Shown: positions 1-5,008 of the stretch, in pieces
Layout: each line of letters opens with the position of its first letter
Position numbering within the stretch: position 1 is the first letter of the stretch
Source: JBLHKE01 sp047619485
Lineage (GTDB): Bacteria; Verrucomicrobiota; Verrucomicrobiia; Verrucomicrobiales; DEV007
DNA length: 5,100 nucleotides
Assembly: GCA_047619485.1 (NCBI GenBank)
Contig: JBLHKE010000587.1
Coordinates: 1 to 5,100, forward strand
Direction: 5' to 3'
The notes under the pieces: generated by a model
Told to the model about the DNA's origin: nothing
Database searches by the model: none
The model's input: the letters and a program-made list of their open reading frames with translations, nothing else
Translations under genes and position numbers: made by a program

Positions 1-2
1 GC

Positions 3-1277
3 CGCTGGCGCTTCGATGGGGCGATCGAGGATGGCGCGTGGCGTGATACGGCGACCGTCCCGAGCTATGCGGTGGGACAGGTCGGCCAGGCGCTGAGTTT
101 TGATGGTGTCGATGATGCGGTCGATCTCGGGCCGCTCGATGTTTCTGAGGGGGATGGATTGACGATTACCTTCTGGTTCAAAGCAGATGACTTCGGCACC
201 AGCGACGCACGTTTTCTCTCCAAGGCCGATGGGCAACTCGATGATGATCACTACTGGATGGTGAGCACGCTCAACAGCACTAAGCTGCGGTTTCGACTGA
301 GGGCTGGAGGGGAGACTTCCAATCTTGTCACCGCCAGCAACACGATTTCCGCGGGTGTCTGGACGCACGTGGCGGTGCGTTACGATGGGGAGATAGAGGA
401 GGTCATGGAGATCTACAAAGACGGCGTCCTAGTCGCGTCCCAGACGAAGACTGGGGTGCTCGATTCGAGTGGGACGGTGGATGCTGCGATCGGCAACCAG
501 CCGACGACCGCGGCCGGTGGGGGGCGACCTTTCCATGGCCTGATCGACGACATGCGGATCTACCCGCGGGCACTGGATGTGGCAGAAATCGTAACCGTGC
601 GTGATGCGGGAGGATCTTTGAACGCCGCGCCGATGGTGCAGATCGATCCGCTGGCTGGAACGGTCGGCGCGGGCAATTTTATCACGCGTGCGGATGCCGC
701 CAATCTCTCGGCGAGCGCGACCGACGCCGAGGATGGCGACTTGGCGGCAGGCGTGACTTGGCTTTCGACGACTGCGGGCGATGTCGACCCGGCGACACTC
801 CCGGACGGGAGTCATGCATTGATCGCCACCGTCCGCGACGCGAATGGCTCGGCCGATAGCTCGCTCCTGCGCTTGAATGTCGTGCCGGGATTCGCCGGCT
901 GGGCGGGGGATTTTGGGGTGCAAGTTTCGCCGTTGCTCGATCAGGATGGCGATGGCATGACGCTTCTGGAGGAGTACGCTTTTGGCCTGTCACCGGATTT
1001 AGTCGAGCCGGTGCCGGTGAGCGCCTCGTTCGACGAGGTGCTGGCGGGTTTGACGATCTTGTTTCCCGCGAACCCAATGGCGATCGATCTGCGCTACCGG
1101 GTCCAATTTGGCAGCGATCTCAGCAGTTTTTTGACTGAGAAAGAATGGGTTTCGCTTGGTGATGGATTCAGCGATGGCGGTGAGTTGATCGAGTTAGGAA
1201 CCGAGTTGGAGGTGGCTTCGTCAGGCGCTGATGAGCCGAGATTGTTTGGTCGGGTTCAGGTCGAACTTGCTGAGTAG
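3..1277 (+). CDS. Secreted LamG-domain protein with Ig-like and EF-hand-like C-terminal modules (5' partial)
   Basis: The reading frame is open from the first full codon at base 3 and ends at TAG 1275-1277, so the N-terminus (and any signal peptide) lies upstream. The GTG at base 72 is not a credible start, because the LamG fold already begins before it (WRFDG at the window edge, then a GQALSFDGVDDAVDLG strand). The LamG/concanavalin A-like module covers roughly the first 200 residues and shows ITFWFKAD, WTHVAVRYDG, IYKDGVLVAS and GLIDDMRIYPRAL, all typical of the family. An Ig/cadherin-like segment follows (NAAPMVQIDPLAG to SLLRLNVV). Next comes a calcium-binding loop, DQDGDGMTLLEEYAFGLSP, and a final beta-rich domain with YRVQFGSDLSSF and a C-terminal RLFGRVQVE strand. 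This order matches large exported proteins of Verrucomicrobiota that are thought to bind carbohydrate or surfaces. The actual ligand is unknown. No catalytic domain is visible in this part. Confidence 0.85.
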   Translation, partial: RWRFDGAIEDGAWRDTATVPSYAVGQVGQALSFDGVDDAVDLGPLDVSEGDGLTITFWFKADDFGTSDARFLSKADGQLDDDHYWMVSTLNSTKLRFRLRAGGETSNLVTASNTISAGVWTHVAVRYDGEIEEVMEIYKDGVLVASQTKTGVLDSSGTVDAAIGNQPTTAAGGGRPFHGLIDDMRIYPRALDVAEIVTVRDAGGSLNAAPMVQIDPLAGTVGAGNFITRADAANLSASATDAEDGDLAAGVTWLSTTAGDVDPATLPDGSHALIATVRDANGSADSSLLRLNVVPGFAGWAGDFGVQVSPLLDQDGDGMTLLEEYAFGLSPDLVEPVPVSASFDEVLAGLTILFPANPMAIDLRYRVQFGSDLSSFLTEKEWVSLGDGFSDGGELIELGTELEVASSGADEPRLFGRVQVELAE

Positions 1278-1320
1278 ATCCGCTTCAGAGTCAGCCGTTT
1301 GCGGTGGTGTTGAACATTTA

Positions 1321-1338
1321 GGGCACCTCCGAAAACCT
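1321..1338 (+). repeat. Left terminal inverted repeat of the MITE-like element
   Basis: GGGCACCTCCGAAAACCT pairs with bases 1462-1479 with a single A/G difference at position 12. The preceding bases are TA. Confidence 0.75.
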
Positions 1339-1461
1339 CATGCGGGCTGGAGCTTGATAAAATCCCCGCTGTCTTCGTTGCTAAAGCGCTCATTATCACC
1401 AGATAGCGTAGCGTTTATCGCCTCGCCAGCGGGAATTTTCTCTACGCCCCATTTCCACAGC

Positions 1462-1479
1462 AGGTTTCCGGAGGTGCCC
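1462..1479 (-). repeat. Right terminal inverted repeat of the MITE-like element
   Basis: AGGTTTCCGGAGGTGCCC is the complement of the left end with one mismatch. It is followed by TA, matching the TA before the left end. Confidence 0.75.
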
Positions 1480-1600
1480 TAGAGTATTATGTTAAATTAT
1501 TATCATATTCACGTCTCGACCCAAACGTTCAAAATTTACAAAATATTCTCAAAATCACCGGCTCGACGTAACAAGTCGACAGGATTTTAACTCAAACCTC
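1480..1600. other. AT-rich intergenic leader before the hydrolase remnant
   Basis: About 120 bases, clearly more AT-rich than the coding DNA, with runs such as TATTATGTTAAATTATTAT and AAAATTTACAAAATATT. This is where a promoter for the downstream hydrolase gene would have been, but no convincing paired -35/-10 boxes stand out. A small dyad, TCGAC (1563-1567) with GTCGA (1575-1579) and a 7-base spacer, lies shortly before the remnant. No coding potential is seen. Together with the MITE and the 43 bases before it, this accounts for the whole gap between the LamG gene and the hydrolase remnant. Confidence 0.5.
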
Positions 1601-2209
1601 ATGAGCATCCTTAGCACTCACTGGATTCGCACGTCGATCCAGTCGAACACCAACCAGTTTGATCAAGTCAGTGCGAACAAGGGTTCGGCGTTGCGCTCTC
1701 TACTAGCTGCCTTGTTCCGCTTTGGTCTGGCCCCGCTCGCCGCAGCGGATGGTGGTCATTTTTTTGTCGACTACTTACCGAAGCCGGACGCTGAGTTGCT
1801 GTCGATCTTCGATTGGTCAATCGTGAATGTAGAGGCCGTCATTGATTTGGAGAAGGCGCATCAGGTCGGCCACGAGTCGTACGCCTACCTCAGTATCGTC
1901 GAGGTTTCGCGTCAGGCGAGCTACGTAAAGGAAATCGATGCACGCGGGATCCGCTGAGTCGTGGAAGATTCGAACTGGGGGTTCGACAGCGTGGACATCA
2001 CTTCGCCGAACTGGTCAGAACTGATTATCGGCACGCTGGCGAAGGGGGCGGTCGACAAAGGTTTTGACGGCTTCTTTTTGGATACGGTCGATAGTTTGGC
2101 GCACCTGATCCATCAAGAGCCTGATAAGAGCAAAGAGTATCGCGCCGGGCTGCGCGCGTTCTTCAGTCACATCGATGGTTCGTCTACTATCGCTAGGTGG
2201 AGGCGCTAG
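1601..2209 (+). pseudogene. PelA-like GH114 glycoside hydrolase remnant, interrupted by a stop
   Basis: Two stretches in the same frame (1601-1957 and 1961-2209) are split by TGA 1955-1957. Joined, they read as the N-terminal hydrolase domain of PelA/GH114 proteins (endo-alpha-1,4-polygalactosaminidase type, TIM barrel), which act in the periplasm on cationic galactosamine-rich exopolysaccharide. The signs, in order, are a hydrophobic export segment at about 1691-1750, HFFVDYLPKPDAELLSIFDW (the 'tyr/pro..EL..FDW' opening), YAYLSIVEVS (the family's YxSxGEV strand, with Val where Gly is expected), SVDITSPNWSELI, and GFDGFFLDTVDSLAHL, the hallmark GFFLDTLDS strand. After about base 2175 the similarity stops. 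The expected NRGFE segment and everything beyond, including any PelA deacetylase domain, are missing. Family assignment is fairly secure; Pel rather than another GH114 member is an inference. The gene is most likely dead, since the stop falls within the TIM barrel. Confidence 0.75.
1679..1683 (+). promoter_or_regulatory. Ribosome binding site favouring a TTG start at 1691
   Basis: AAGGG lies 7 bases before TTG 1691-1693, in the frame of the hydrolase remnant. Starting there puts a signal-peptide-like segment (RSLLAALFRFGLAPLAAADGG) right at the N-terminus. The ATG at 1601 has no purine-rich site at a normal distance and would put about 30 unlikely residues before that segment. Confidence 0.45.
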
Positions 2210-2423
2210 GCGATGAGATCGGCACCGGCTACGGCTGGCAACTCGACCTCCTCTACACGGTGCGCGATGCGAACAAGCGCAAGCCCGGTATCAGCGTCGG
2301 TTACGCCGATGAATACCATAAGTTCAATGGCAACCGTCTCGATGGAGGTACCTTCGGCCGTATCTGAAAGGTTGCACTGCCGGTGTGGTCGTCGGGACCG
2401 CGGGGCTGTCCTACACGTTCTAA
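2197..2423 (+). pseudogene. C-terminal fragment of an outer-membrane beta-barrel protein, frameshifted
   Basis: Frame 1 is open from 2197 (after TAG 2194-2196) and reads as alternating aromatic and polar strands with tight turns: GYGWQLDLLYTVRDANKRK, then ISVGYADEYHKFNGNRLD and GGTFGR. It hits TGA 2365-2367. A shift into frame 3 near 2355-2361 gives YLKGCTAGVVVGTAGLSYTF followed by TAA 2421-2423. A last strand ending in Phe is the classic signal for insertion of outer-membrane barrels by BAM, so this is the natural C-terminus. Because it directly follows a PelA-like hydrolase fragment, it could be the end of a PelB-like export porin, with the rest lost by deletion. That is inference; another barrel protein is possible. 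The residues WFVYYR just before the TAG may also belong to it. Confidence 0.55.
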
Positions 2424-2445
2424 TTACGGCTGACGGAAATTGGAG

Positions 2446-2477
2446 CTTCAGACTACGATTTGCATCGCAAGTCTAGC
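2446..2477 (+). terminator. Terminator-like hairpin after the barrel remnant
   Basis: GCT-TC-AGACT-A-CGAT, loop TTGC, then ATCG-CA-AGTCT-AGC: stems of 3, 5 and 4 bp separated by small bulges. It begins 22 bases after the barrel stop codon and ends 16 bases before nadC. No T-run follows, so a Rho-independent role is uncertain. It could instead be a leader structure of the nadC transcript. Confidence 0.35.
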
Positions 2478-2493
2478 TAGCCGATAGGTCGCT

Positions 2494-3354
2494 ATGCCAT
2501 TGGATCCAACGACCCTCGCGCTGATCGATCAAGCTCTCGAAGAAGACCTCCGCGATGTTGGGGATTTGACTTCGCTCTACTTTGTCCCGGAGGAAGCGGT
2601 TAGCTCTGGTCGCATTGTATCGCGTGAGGACGCGGTGCTGGCGGGCGTCGAGGTGGCGGAGGAGGTGTTCCACAAGGTTGATCCGAAAACGAAAGTAACC
2701 TGCGTGCGCCAATCTGGCGATGCGATCAAGCCGGGCGAGGTGGCGATAGAGATTTCCGGCCGCTCGCGTTCGATCCTCTCTGCCGAGCGGATCGCATTGA
2801 ATTTTCTGCAGCGGCTCAGCGGGGTCGCGACCCTGACGCGATCTTTCGTGGATGCGGCAGGTAACCACAAAGCGCGCATCCTCGACACGCGCAAGACCAC
2901 GCCTGGTTGGCGGCTGTTGGAGAAACGGGCGGTCGTGGACGGCGGCGGAAAGAACCACCGCATGGGGCTCTACGACATGGTGATGGTGAAGGACAATCAC
3001 CTCAAAGCCGAGGGCAGCCCGGAGGCGATCCAGCGGGCGGTCGACAAGATCAAATCAGAACGAGAGGGGATCAGCGTTGAGTTGGAGGTGGATACGCTCG
3101 AACAGCTCGCGGACTTCCTCAAGCTCGACGGTATCGATTTTATTCTATTGGACAATATGGGGTCGGACAAGTTGCGCGAGGCGGTGGCGATGAACGAGGC
3201 TGCCGGCGGAAAGGTCGAGCTGGAGGCCAGTGGCGGGGTCAACCTCGAAACGGTGGGCGGCATCGCTGCGAGCGGGGTCGATTTTATCTCGGTCGGTGCG
3301 CTGACCCACTCGGCTCGGTCGATCGACCTGTCGCTCGAGTTTGACGAGGACTAG
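2494..3354 (+). CDS. nadC: Nicotinate-nucleotide pyrophosphorylase (carboxylating), quinolinate phosphoribosyltransferase
   Basis: The 286-aa protein has the usual length for NadC. The enzyme makes nicotinate mononucleotide, CO2 and diphosphate from quinolinate and PRPP in de novo NAD synthesis in the cytoplasm. It shows EEDLRDVGDLTS at residues 16-27, then LDTRKTTPG at 130-138, GGGKNHR at 150-156 and VKDNH at 165-169 (the quinolinate and PRPP-binding Arg/Lys/His set). ELEVDT follows at 196-201, LLDN at 218-221, ELEASGGV at 242-249 and SVGALTHS at 266-273 (phosphate-binding end of the alpha/beta barrel). All key residues appear intact. ATG 2494 is preceded by a weak AGG (2486-2488) at 5 bases. 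The birA start lies 9 bases after the stop, so the two genes are probably one transcript. The neighbourhood has no nadA or nadB. Confidence 0.96.
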   Translation: MPLDPTTLALIDQALEEDLRDVGDLTSLYFVPEEAVSSGRIVSREDAVLAGVEVAEEVFHKVDPKTKVTCVRQSGDAIKPGEVAIEISGRSRSILSAERIALNFLQRLSGVATLTRSFVDAAGNHKARILDTRKTTPGWRLLEKRAVVDGGGKNHRMGLYDMVMVKDNHLKAEGSPEAIQRAVDKIKSEREGISVELEVDTLEQLADFLKLDGIDFILLDNMGSDKLREAVAMNEAAGGKVELEASGGVNLETVGGIAASGVDFISVGALTHSARSIDLSLEFDED

Positions 3355-3363
3355 CTGATCGTC

Positions 3364-4119
3364 ATGAGGCAGCCACTCAATGTTACTTTGTTAGAGCAAT
3401 CGATGCTCGGGCGGCGCGTGATCGTGCTCGACGAGGTCGAGTCGACCAACGACTACCTGATCGAACGCTCGGCGGATCTCCCCGACGGCACGATCGTCAT
3501 CGCGGAGGCGCAGACGGCTGGCCGTGGTCGTCGTGGTCGGGCTTGGGTCGCACCGAGGTCGGCGGCGCTGTTGTTTTCGATTTTGGTCAAGCCCAGCGAG
3601 TCGTTCGCGGTGACCGATTTTGCCAAACTAACCCACCTGGCTTCGGTCTCGGTCGCGGGTGGGGTGGAGGGCGCCCAGATCAAGTGGCCGAACGATGTCT
3701 ACCTCGATGGCAAAAAGCTCGCCGGGATCCTGGTAGAGGCGCGCGGAGAGATAGCCGTCGTTGGGATTGGTATCAACGTTGATACTCACGAGGACGAGTT
3801 TCCGGAGGAGCTAGAGTATCCTGCGATTTCGCTGCGGATAGCTGCGGGGAAACCAGTAGACCGTGAGTCTTTTCTCTGTGCCCTAGTTGGTCGGTTCAAG
3901 GCATGGAAAAAAAGTACCATGCCGTTCGCAGACTTCATAAAGACGCAGGTGAAGCCCCTTAGTCTATTGCTCGGGCGGGAGATCGAATATCAGGTGGATG
4001 GAGAGACGCGGCGGGGGTGGGCCGTCGACCTTGGTTCCGGGGGTGAGCTGGTGGTCGACCCGGGGGATAGTTCACGCATAGAGCTGAACAGTGTCGACCA
4101 AGTTCGGCTCGTCCCGTAG
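3364..4119 (+). CDS. birA: Biotin--[acetyl-CoA-carboxylase] ligase, minimal type without HTH domain
   Basis: The 251-aa protein joins biotin to the carrier lysine of acetyl-CoA carboxylase and related enzymes via biotinyl-AMP. It shows DEVESTND at residues 23-30, QTAGRGRRGRAW at 50-61 (the biotinyl-AMP glycine/arginine loop), IKWPNDVYLDGKKLAGILVE at 106-125 with the biotin-site lysine at 118, and GIGINVD at 134-140. The C-terminal SH3-like domain begins at about LLGREIEYQVDG and ends in VDQVRLVP. The catalytic domain starts within the first 20 residues, so there is no N-terminal winged helix. This is the group I form, which cannot act as the biotin operon repressor as the E. coli protein does. 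ATG 3364 has only a distant GAGGA (3346-3350, overlapping the end of nadC), so translation may be coupled to nadC. The operon ends here, because the next gene runs in the opposite direction. Confidence 0.94.
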   Translation: MRQPLNVTLLEQSMLGRRVIVLDEVESTNDYLIERSADLPDGTIVIAEAQTAGRGRRGRAWVAPRSAALLFSILVKPSESFAVTDFAKLTHLASVSVAGGVEGAQIKWPNDVYLDGKKLAGILVEARGEIAVVGIGINVDTHEDEFPEELEYPAISLRIAAGKPVDRESFLCALVGRFKAWKKSTMPFADFIKTQVKPLSLLLGREIEYQVDGETRRGWAVDLGSGGELVVDPGDSSRIELNSVDQVRLVP

Positions 4120-4186
4120 TGATCCGACTGCAAGCCATTCGCGGCCGTCTCTAAAGCTACCCCGCGGAAATGCAAGTCGATTAGAC

Positions 4187-4222
4187 TGCGGATGTCGTAC
4201 GACTATTGTCGCAGCATCCGCA
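4187..4222. terminator. Two-part hairpin between convergent birA and PUR genes
   Basis: TGCGGATG (4187-4194) pairs perfectly with CATCCGCA (4215-4222). Inside, read on the minus strand, TGCGAC and GTCGTA close an AATA tetraloop with one G-T pair; on the plus strand that pair becomes an A-C mismatch, so the structure is slightly stronger in minus-strand RNA. It lies 67 bases after the birA stop and 29 bases after the stop of the minus-strand gene, a natural place for a shared terminator. No T-tract follows on either strand, so a role in Rho-dependent ending or RNA stability is as likely as intrinsic termination. Confidence 0.45.
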
Positions 4223-4251
4223 ATCCACTGAACGATTGGCTCGAACGGGCG

Positions 4252-4608
4252 CTAGTCTTCTGCGGGGGCGGCGGCTTCTGGAGCCGGTGCTTCTGCTTCT
4301 GTTTTTACCTCTGCTTCTGCTTCCTCGGACTCGTTCTCCAAGTCCGCTGGGTGGGCGTCGAGATCCTCTTCGAAGTCGGCGACGCGGTTGAGCGCCTCGA
4401 GGAACTCGTCGAGTGCTTCGATCGGTAACATGATCGTGTCGCGTCTGCCGCGCACGTCTTCGGTGATTTTAACGAACCGGCCACGATCATTTTCCTTCAG
4501 ATCCATAAAAAAGATCTTCCGATCCGAGAATACTTTCTCGGAGTAGAGTGGCTGGTGGTGGGCGCGGGGGGAGCCGCCTTGGTGGTCTTCTGCTGGTGTT
4601 TCTAACAT
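4252..4608 (-). CDS. DUF3276 / PUR-domain nucleic-acid-binding protein with acidic tail
   Basis: The 118-aa protein carries one PUR repeat at about residues 21-73 (LYSEKVFSDRKIFFMDLKEN, then GRFVKITEDVRGRRDTIMLP and IEALDEFLEAL). This is the YSEKV..rtYFFD..e...G.y..ItE pattern of DUF3276. Family members such as Borrelia BpuR are small dimers that bind single-stranded DNA or RNA and can regulate transcription or translation; the target here is unknown. The first 20 residues are His/Gly/Pro-rich and probably flexible. From about residue 79 to the end the chain is acidic and Ala/Pro-rich (EAEAEVKTEAEAPAPEAAA), disordered in appearance, and comes from a GAAGCA-like low-complexity stretch. ATG at 4608-4606 has AAAGG (4623-4619) 10 bases upstream in a very purine-rich leader. 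It is transcribed towards birA and divergently from the TetR gene. The open plus-strand frames across this region are mirror images of it. Confidence 0.85.
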   Translation of the reverse strand: MLETPAEDHQGGSPRAHHQPLYSEKVFSDRKIFFMDLKENDRGRFVKITEDVRGRRDTIMLPIEALDEFLEALNRVADFEEDLDAHPADLENESEEAEAEVKTEAEAPAPEAAAPAED

Positions 4609-4735
4609 GGCGAATTTACCTTTCTTTCCTTTTTCTTCTTCATCCCCTGGGAGCGGGGCTCTTTAGTGAGTCTTCTGCTGCGATCCTCCTCGACCCGTTC
4701 TCGGGTTCGAATCACGCGACGTTCTGTCTGTGTAG

Positions 4736-4765
4736 TAAAAAAGTGGATTGGATAACTGCGGTCAA
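4736..4765 (-). promoter_or_regulatory. Weak candidate promoter for the PUR gene
   Basis: On the minus strand TTGACC (4765-4760) is close to a -35 consensus. A T-rich stretch TTTTTTACTAC follows 17 bases on, where a -10 box would lie, but none of its hexamers matches TATAAT well. It is about 130 bases before the start codon. This is a guess from consensus only. Confidence 0.2.
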
Positions 4766-4774
4766 CAGCTACCC

Positions 4775-4812
4775 TGCTGAATCCTTTGGATGGAGATTGC
4801 TAAGATTCAGCA
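4775..4812. repeat. 9-bp inverted repeat with 20-base spacer
   Basis: TGCTGAATC (4775-4783) and GATTCAGCA (4804-4812) are perfect complements separated by 20 bases. It lies just upstream of the candidate PUR promoter and could be an operator with two half-sites about three helical turns apart, or an RNA hairpin. The function is unknown. Confidence 0.5.
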
Positions 4813-4855
4813 AGTGTTTAAAGACGTTTTCGAGGGCCGCCGGCGAGTATGGTTC

Positions 4856-4923
4856 GCTAAATTAGCCTTTTAGCTAAAAATAACTAGCTAAAAACAACTC
4901 TATAGTCAAACCTAATCGCTAAA
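4856..4923. repeat. Cluster of GCTAAA motifs and palindromes
   Basis: GCTAAA occurs at 4856, 4873, 4887 and 4918, with the complement TTTAGC at 4869-4874. These build two palindromes, GCTAAATTAGC (4856-4866) and TTTTAGCTAAAA (4868-4879), and a direct repeat TAGCTAAAAA (4871-4880 and 4885-4894). The spacing suggests a regulator-binding or DNA-bending region between the divergent genes, but AT-rich DNA makes such matches easier by chance. Confidence 0.45.
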
Positions 4924-4946
4924 GAGAAGTTCTACAACCTATATCC

Positions 4947-4968
4947 TTACAGTGCTGTAAAAAATTAC
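4947..4968. promoter_or_regulatory. Candidate TetR-type operator upstream of the regulator gene
   Basis: TTACAG-TG-CTGTAA (4947-4960) is a perfect 6-bp dyad. It overlaps a second one, GTAA-AAAA-TTAC (4957-4968), giving three TTAC/GTAA half-sites in a row. It ends 40 bases before the TetR start, and a -10-like TATATA (4978-4983) follows, with CTGTAA 17 bases before it as a poor -35. TetR regulators often bind such dyads in their own promoter, so autoregulation is plausible but inferred. Confidence 0.4.
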
Positions 4969-5008
4969 GTGTGTGCATATATAGTTGCGCTGGCGTATCG
5001 TAAACCAG

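Larger units (their letters stand above)
1321..1479. mobile_element. MITE-like non-autonomous element, 159 bp
   Basis: The element starts GGGCACCTCCGAAAACCT and ends with the complement of the same 18 bases, with 17 of 18 matching. It is flanked on both sides by the dinucleotide TA (1319-1320 and 1480-1481), which fits a TA target-site duplication as made by IS630/Tc1-mariner and some IS5-type transposases. A second inverted pair lies inside (1359-1371 with 1427-1439, 12 of 13 matching), so the whole unit could fold into a long interrupted hairpin. It carries no transposase gene. On the minus strand a frame is open from the right end and stops at a TGA just inside the left repeat (about 45 codons). 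The plus-strand frame is open through it too. This could be the fused ends of a longer IS with an internal deletion or a true MITE; the parent family cannot be decided here. Confidence 0.7.
4609..5008. other. 400-bp divergent intergenic region, repeat-rich and AT-rich on the right
   Basis: No convincing gene is seen. The plus-strand frame running to 4865 has low-quality, Leu/Phe/Ser-biased translation and overlaps the start of the PUR gene. The left part (4609-4640) is a purine-rich leader on the minus strand. A small CCCC/GGGG hairpin sits at 4644-4658. The middle has a 9-bp inverted repeat (4775-4812). The right part, from 4856 on, is AT-rich with clustered GCTAAA motifs and dyads before the TetR start. 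Both divergent promoters should be in here. Confidence 0.6.

Noticed and set aside
429..1077. Long minus-strand open frames inside the LamG gene
   Set aside because: They are Arg/Pro/Ser-rich mirror frames of a strongly supported plus-strand gene with clear domains.
1231..1482. Plus-strand 83-codon frame covering the end of the LamG gene and the MITE
   Set aside because: It starts inside the LamG gene and ends in the right terminal repeat; best seen as chance openness of the repeat element.
2473..3263. Minus-strand open frames opposite nadC
   Set aside because: nadC has full family motifs in its own frame; the opposite frames have biased composition and no recognisable domain.
3543..3782. 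Plus-strand open frame inside birA in another frame
   Set aside because: It is Gly/Arg-rich and lies fully inside the well-supported biotin ligase coding region.
4300..4325. CTTCTG-like short repeats as a possible CRISPR or tandem array
   Set aside because: They are codon-level repeats for the Ala/Glu tail of the PUR protein, with no spacer structure.
4192..4428. Plus-strand Cys/Phe-rich open frames opposite the PUR gene tail
   Set aside because: They arise from the CTTCTG low-complexity complement of the Ala/Glu tail; the minus-strand frame contains the conserved PUR core.
4695..4725. GGGTTCGAATC resembling a tRNA T-loop
   Set aside because: The flanking bases do not form a 5-bp T stem on either strand, and no acceptor stem, anticodon arm or CCA end can be found around it.
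4548..4865. Plus-strand 105-codon frame across the intergenic region
   Set aside because: It overlaps the start of the PUR gene, has no ribosome binding site or domain, and its translation looks like non-coding DNA.
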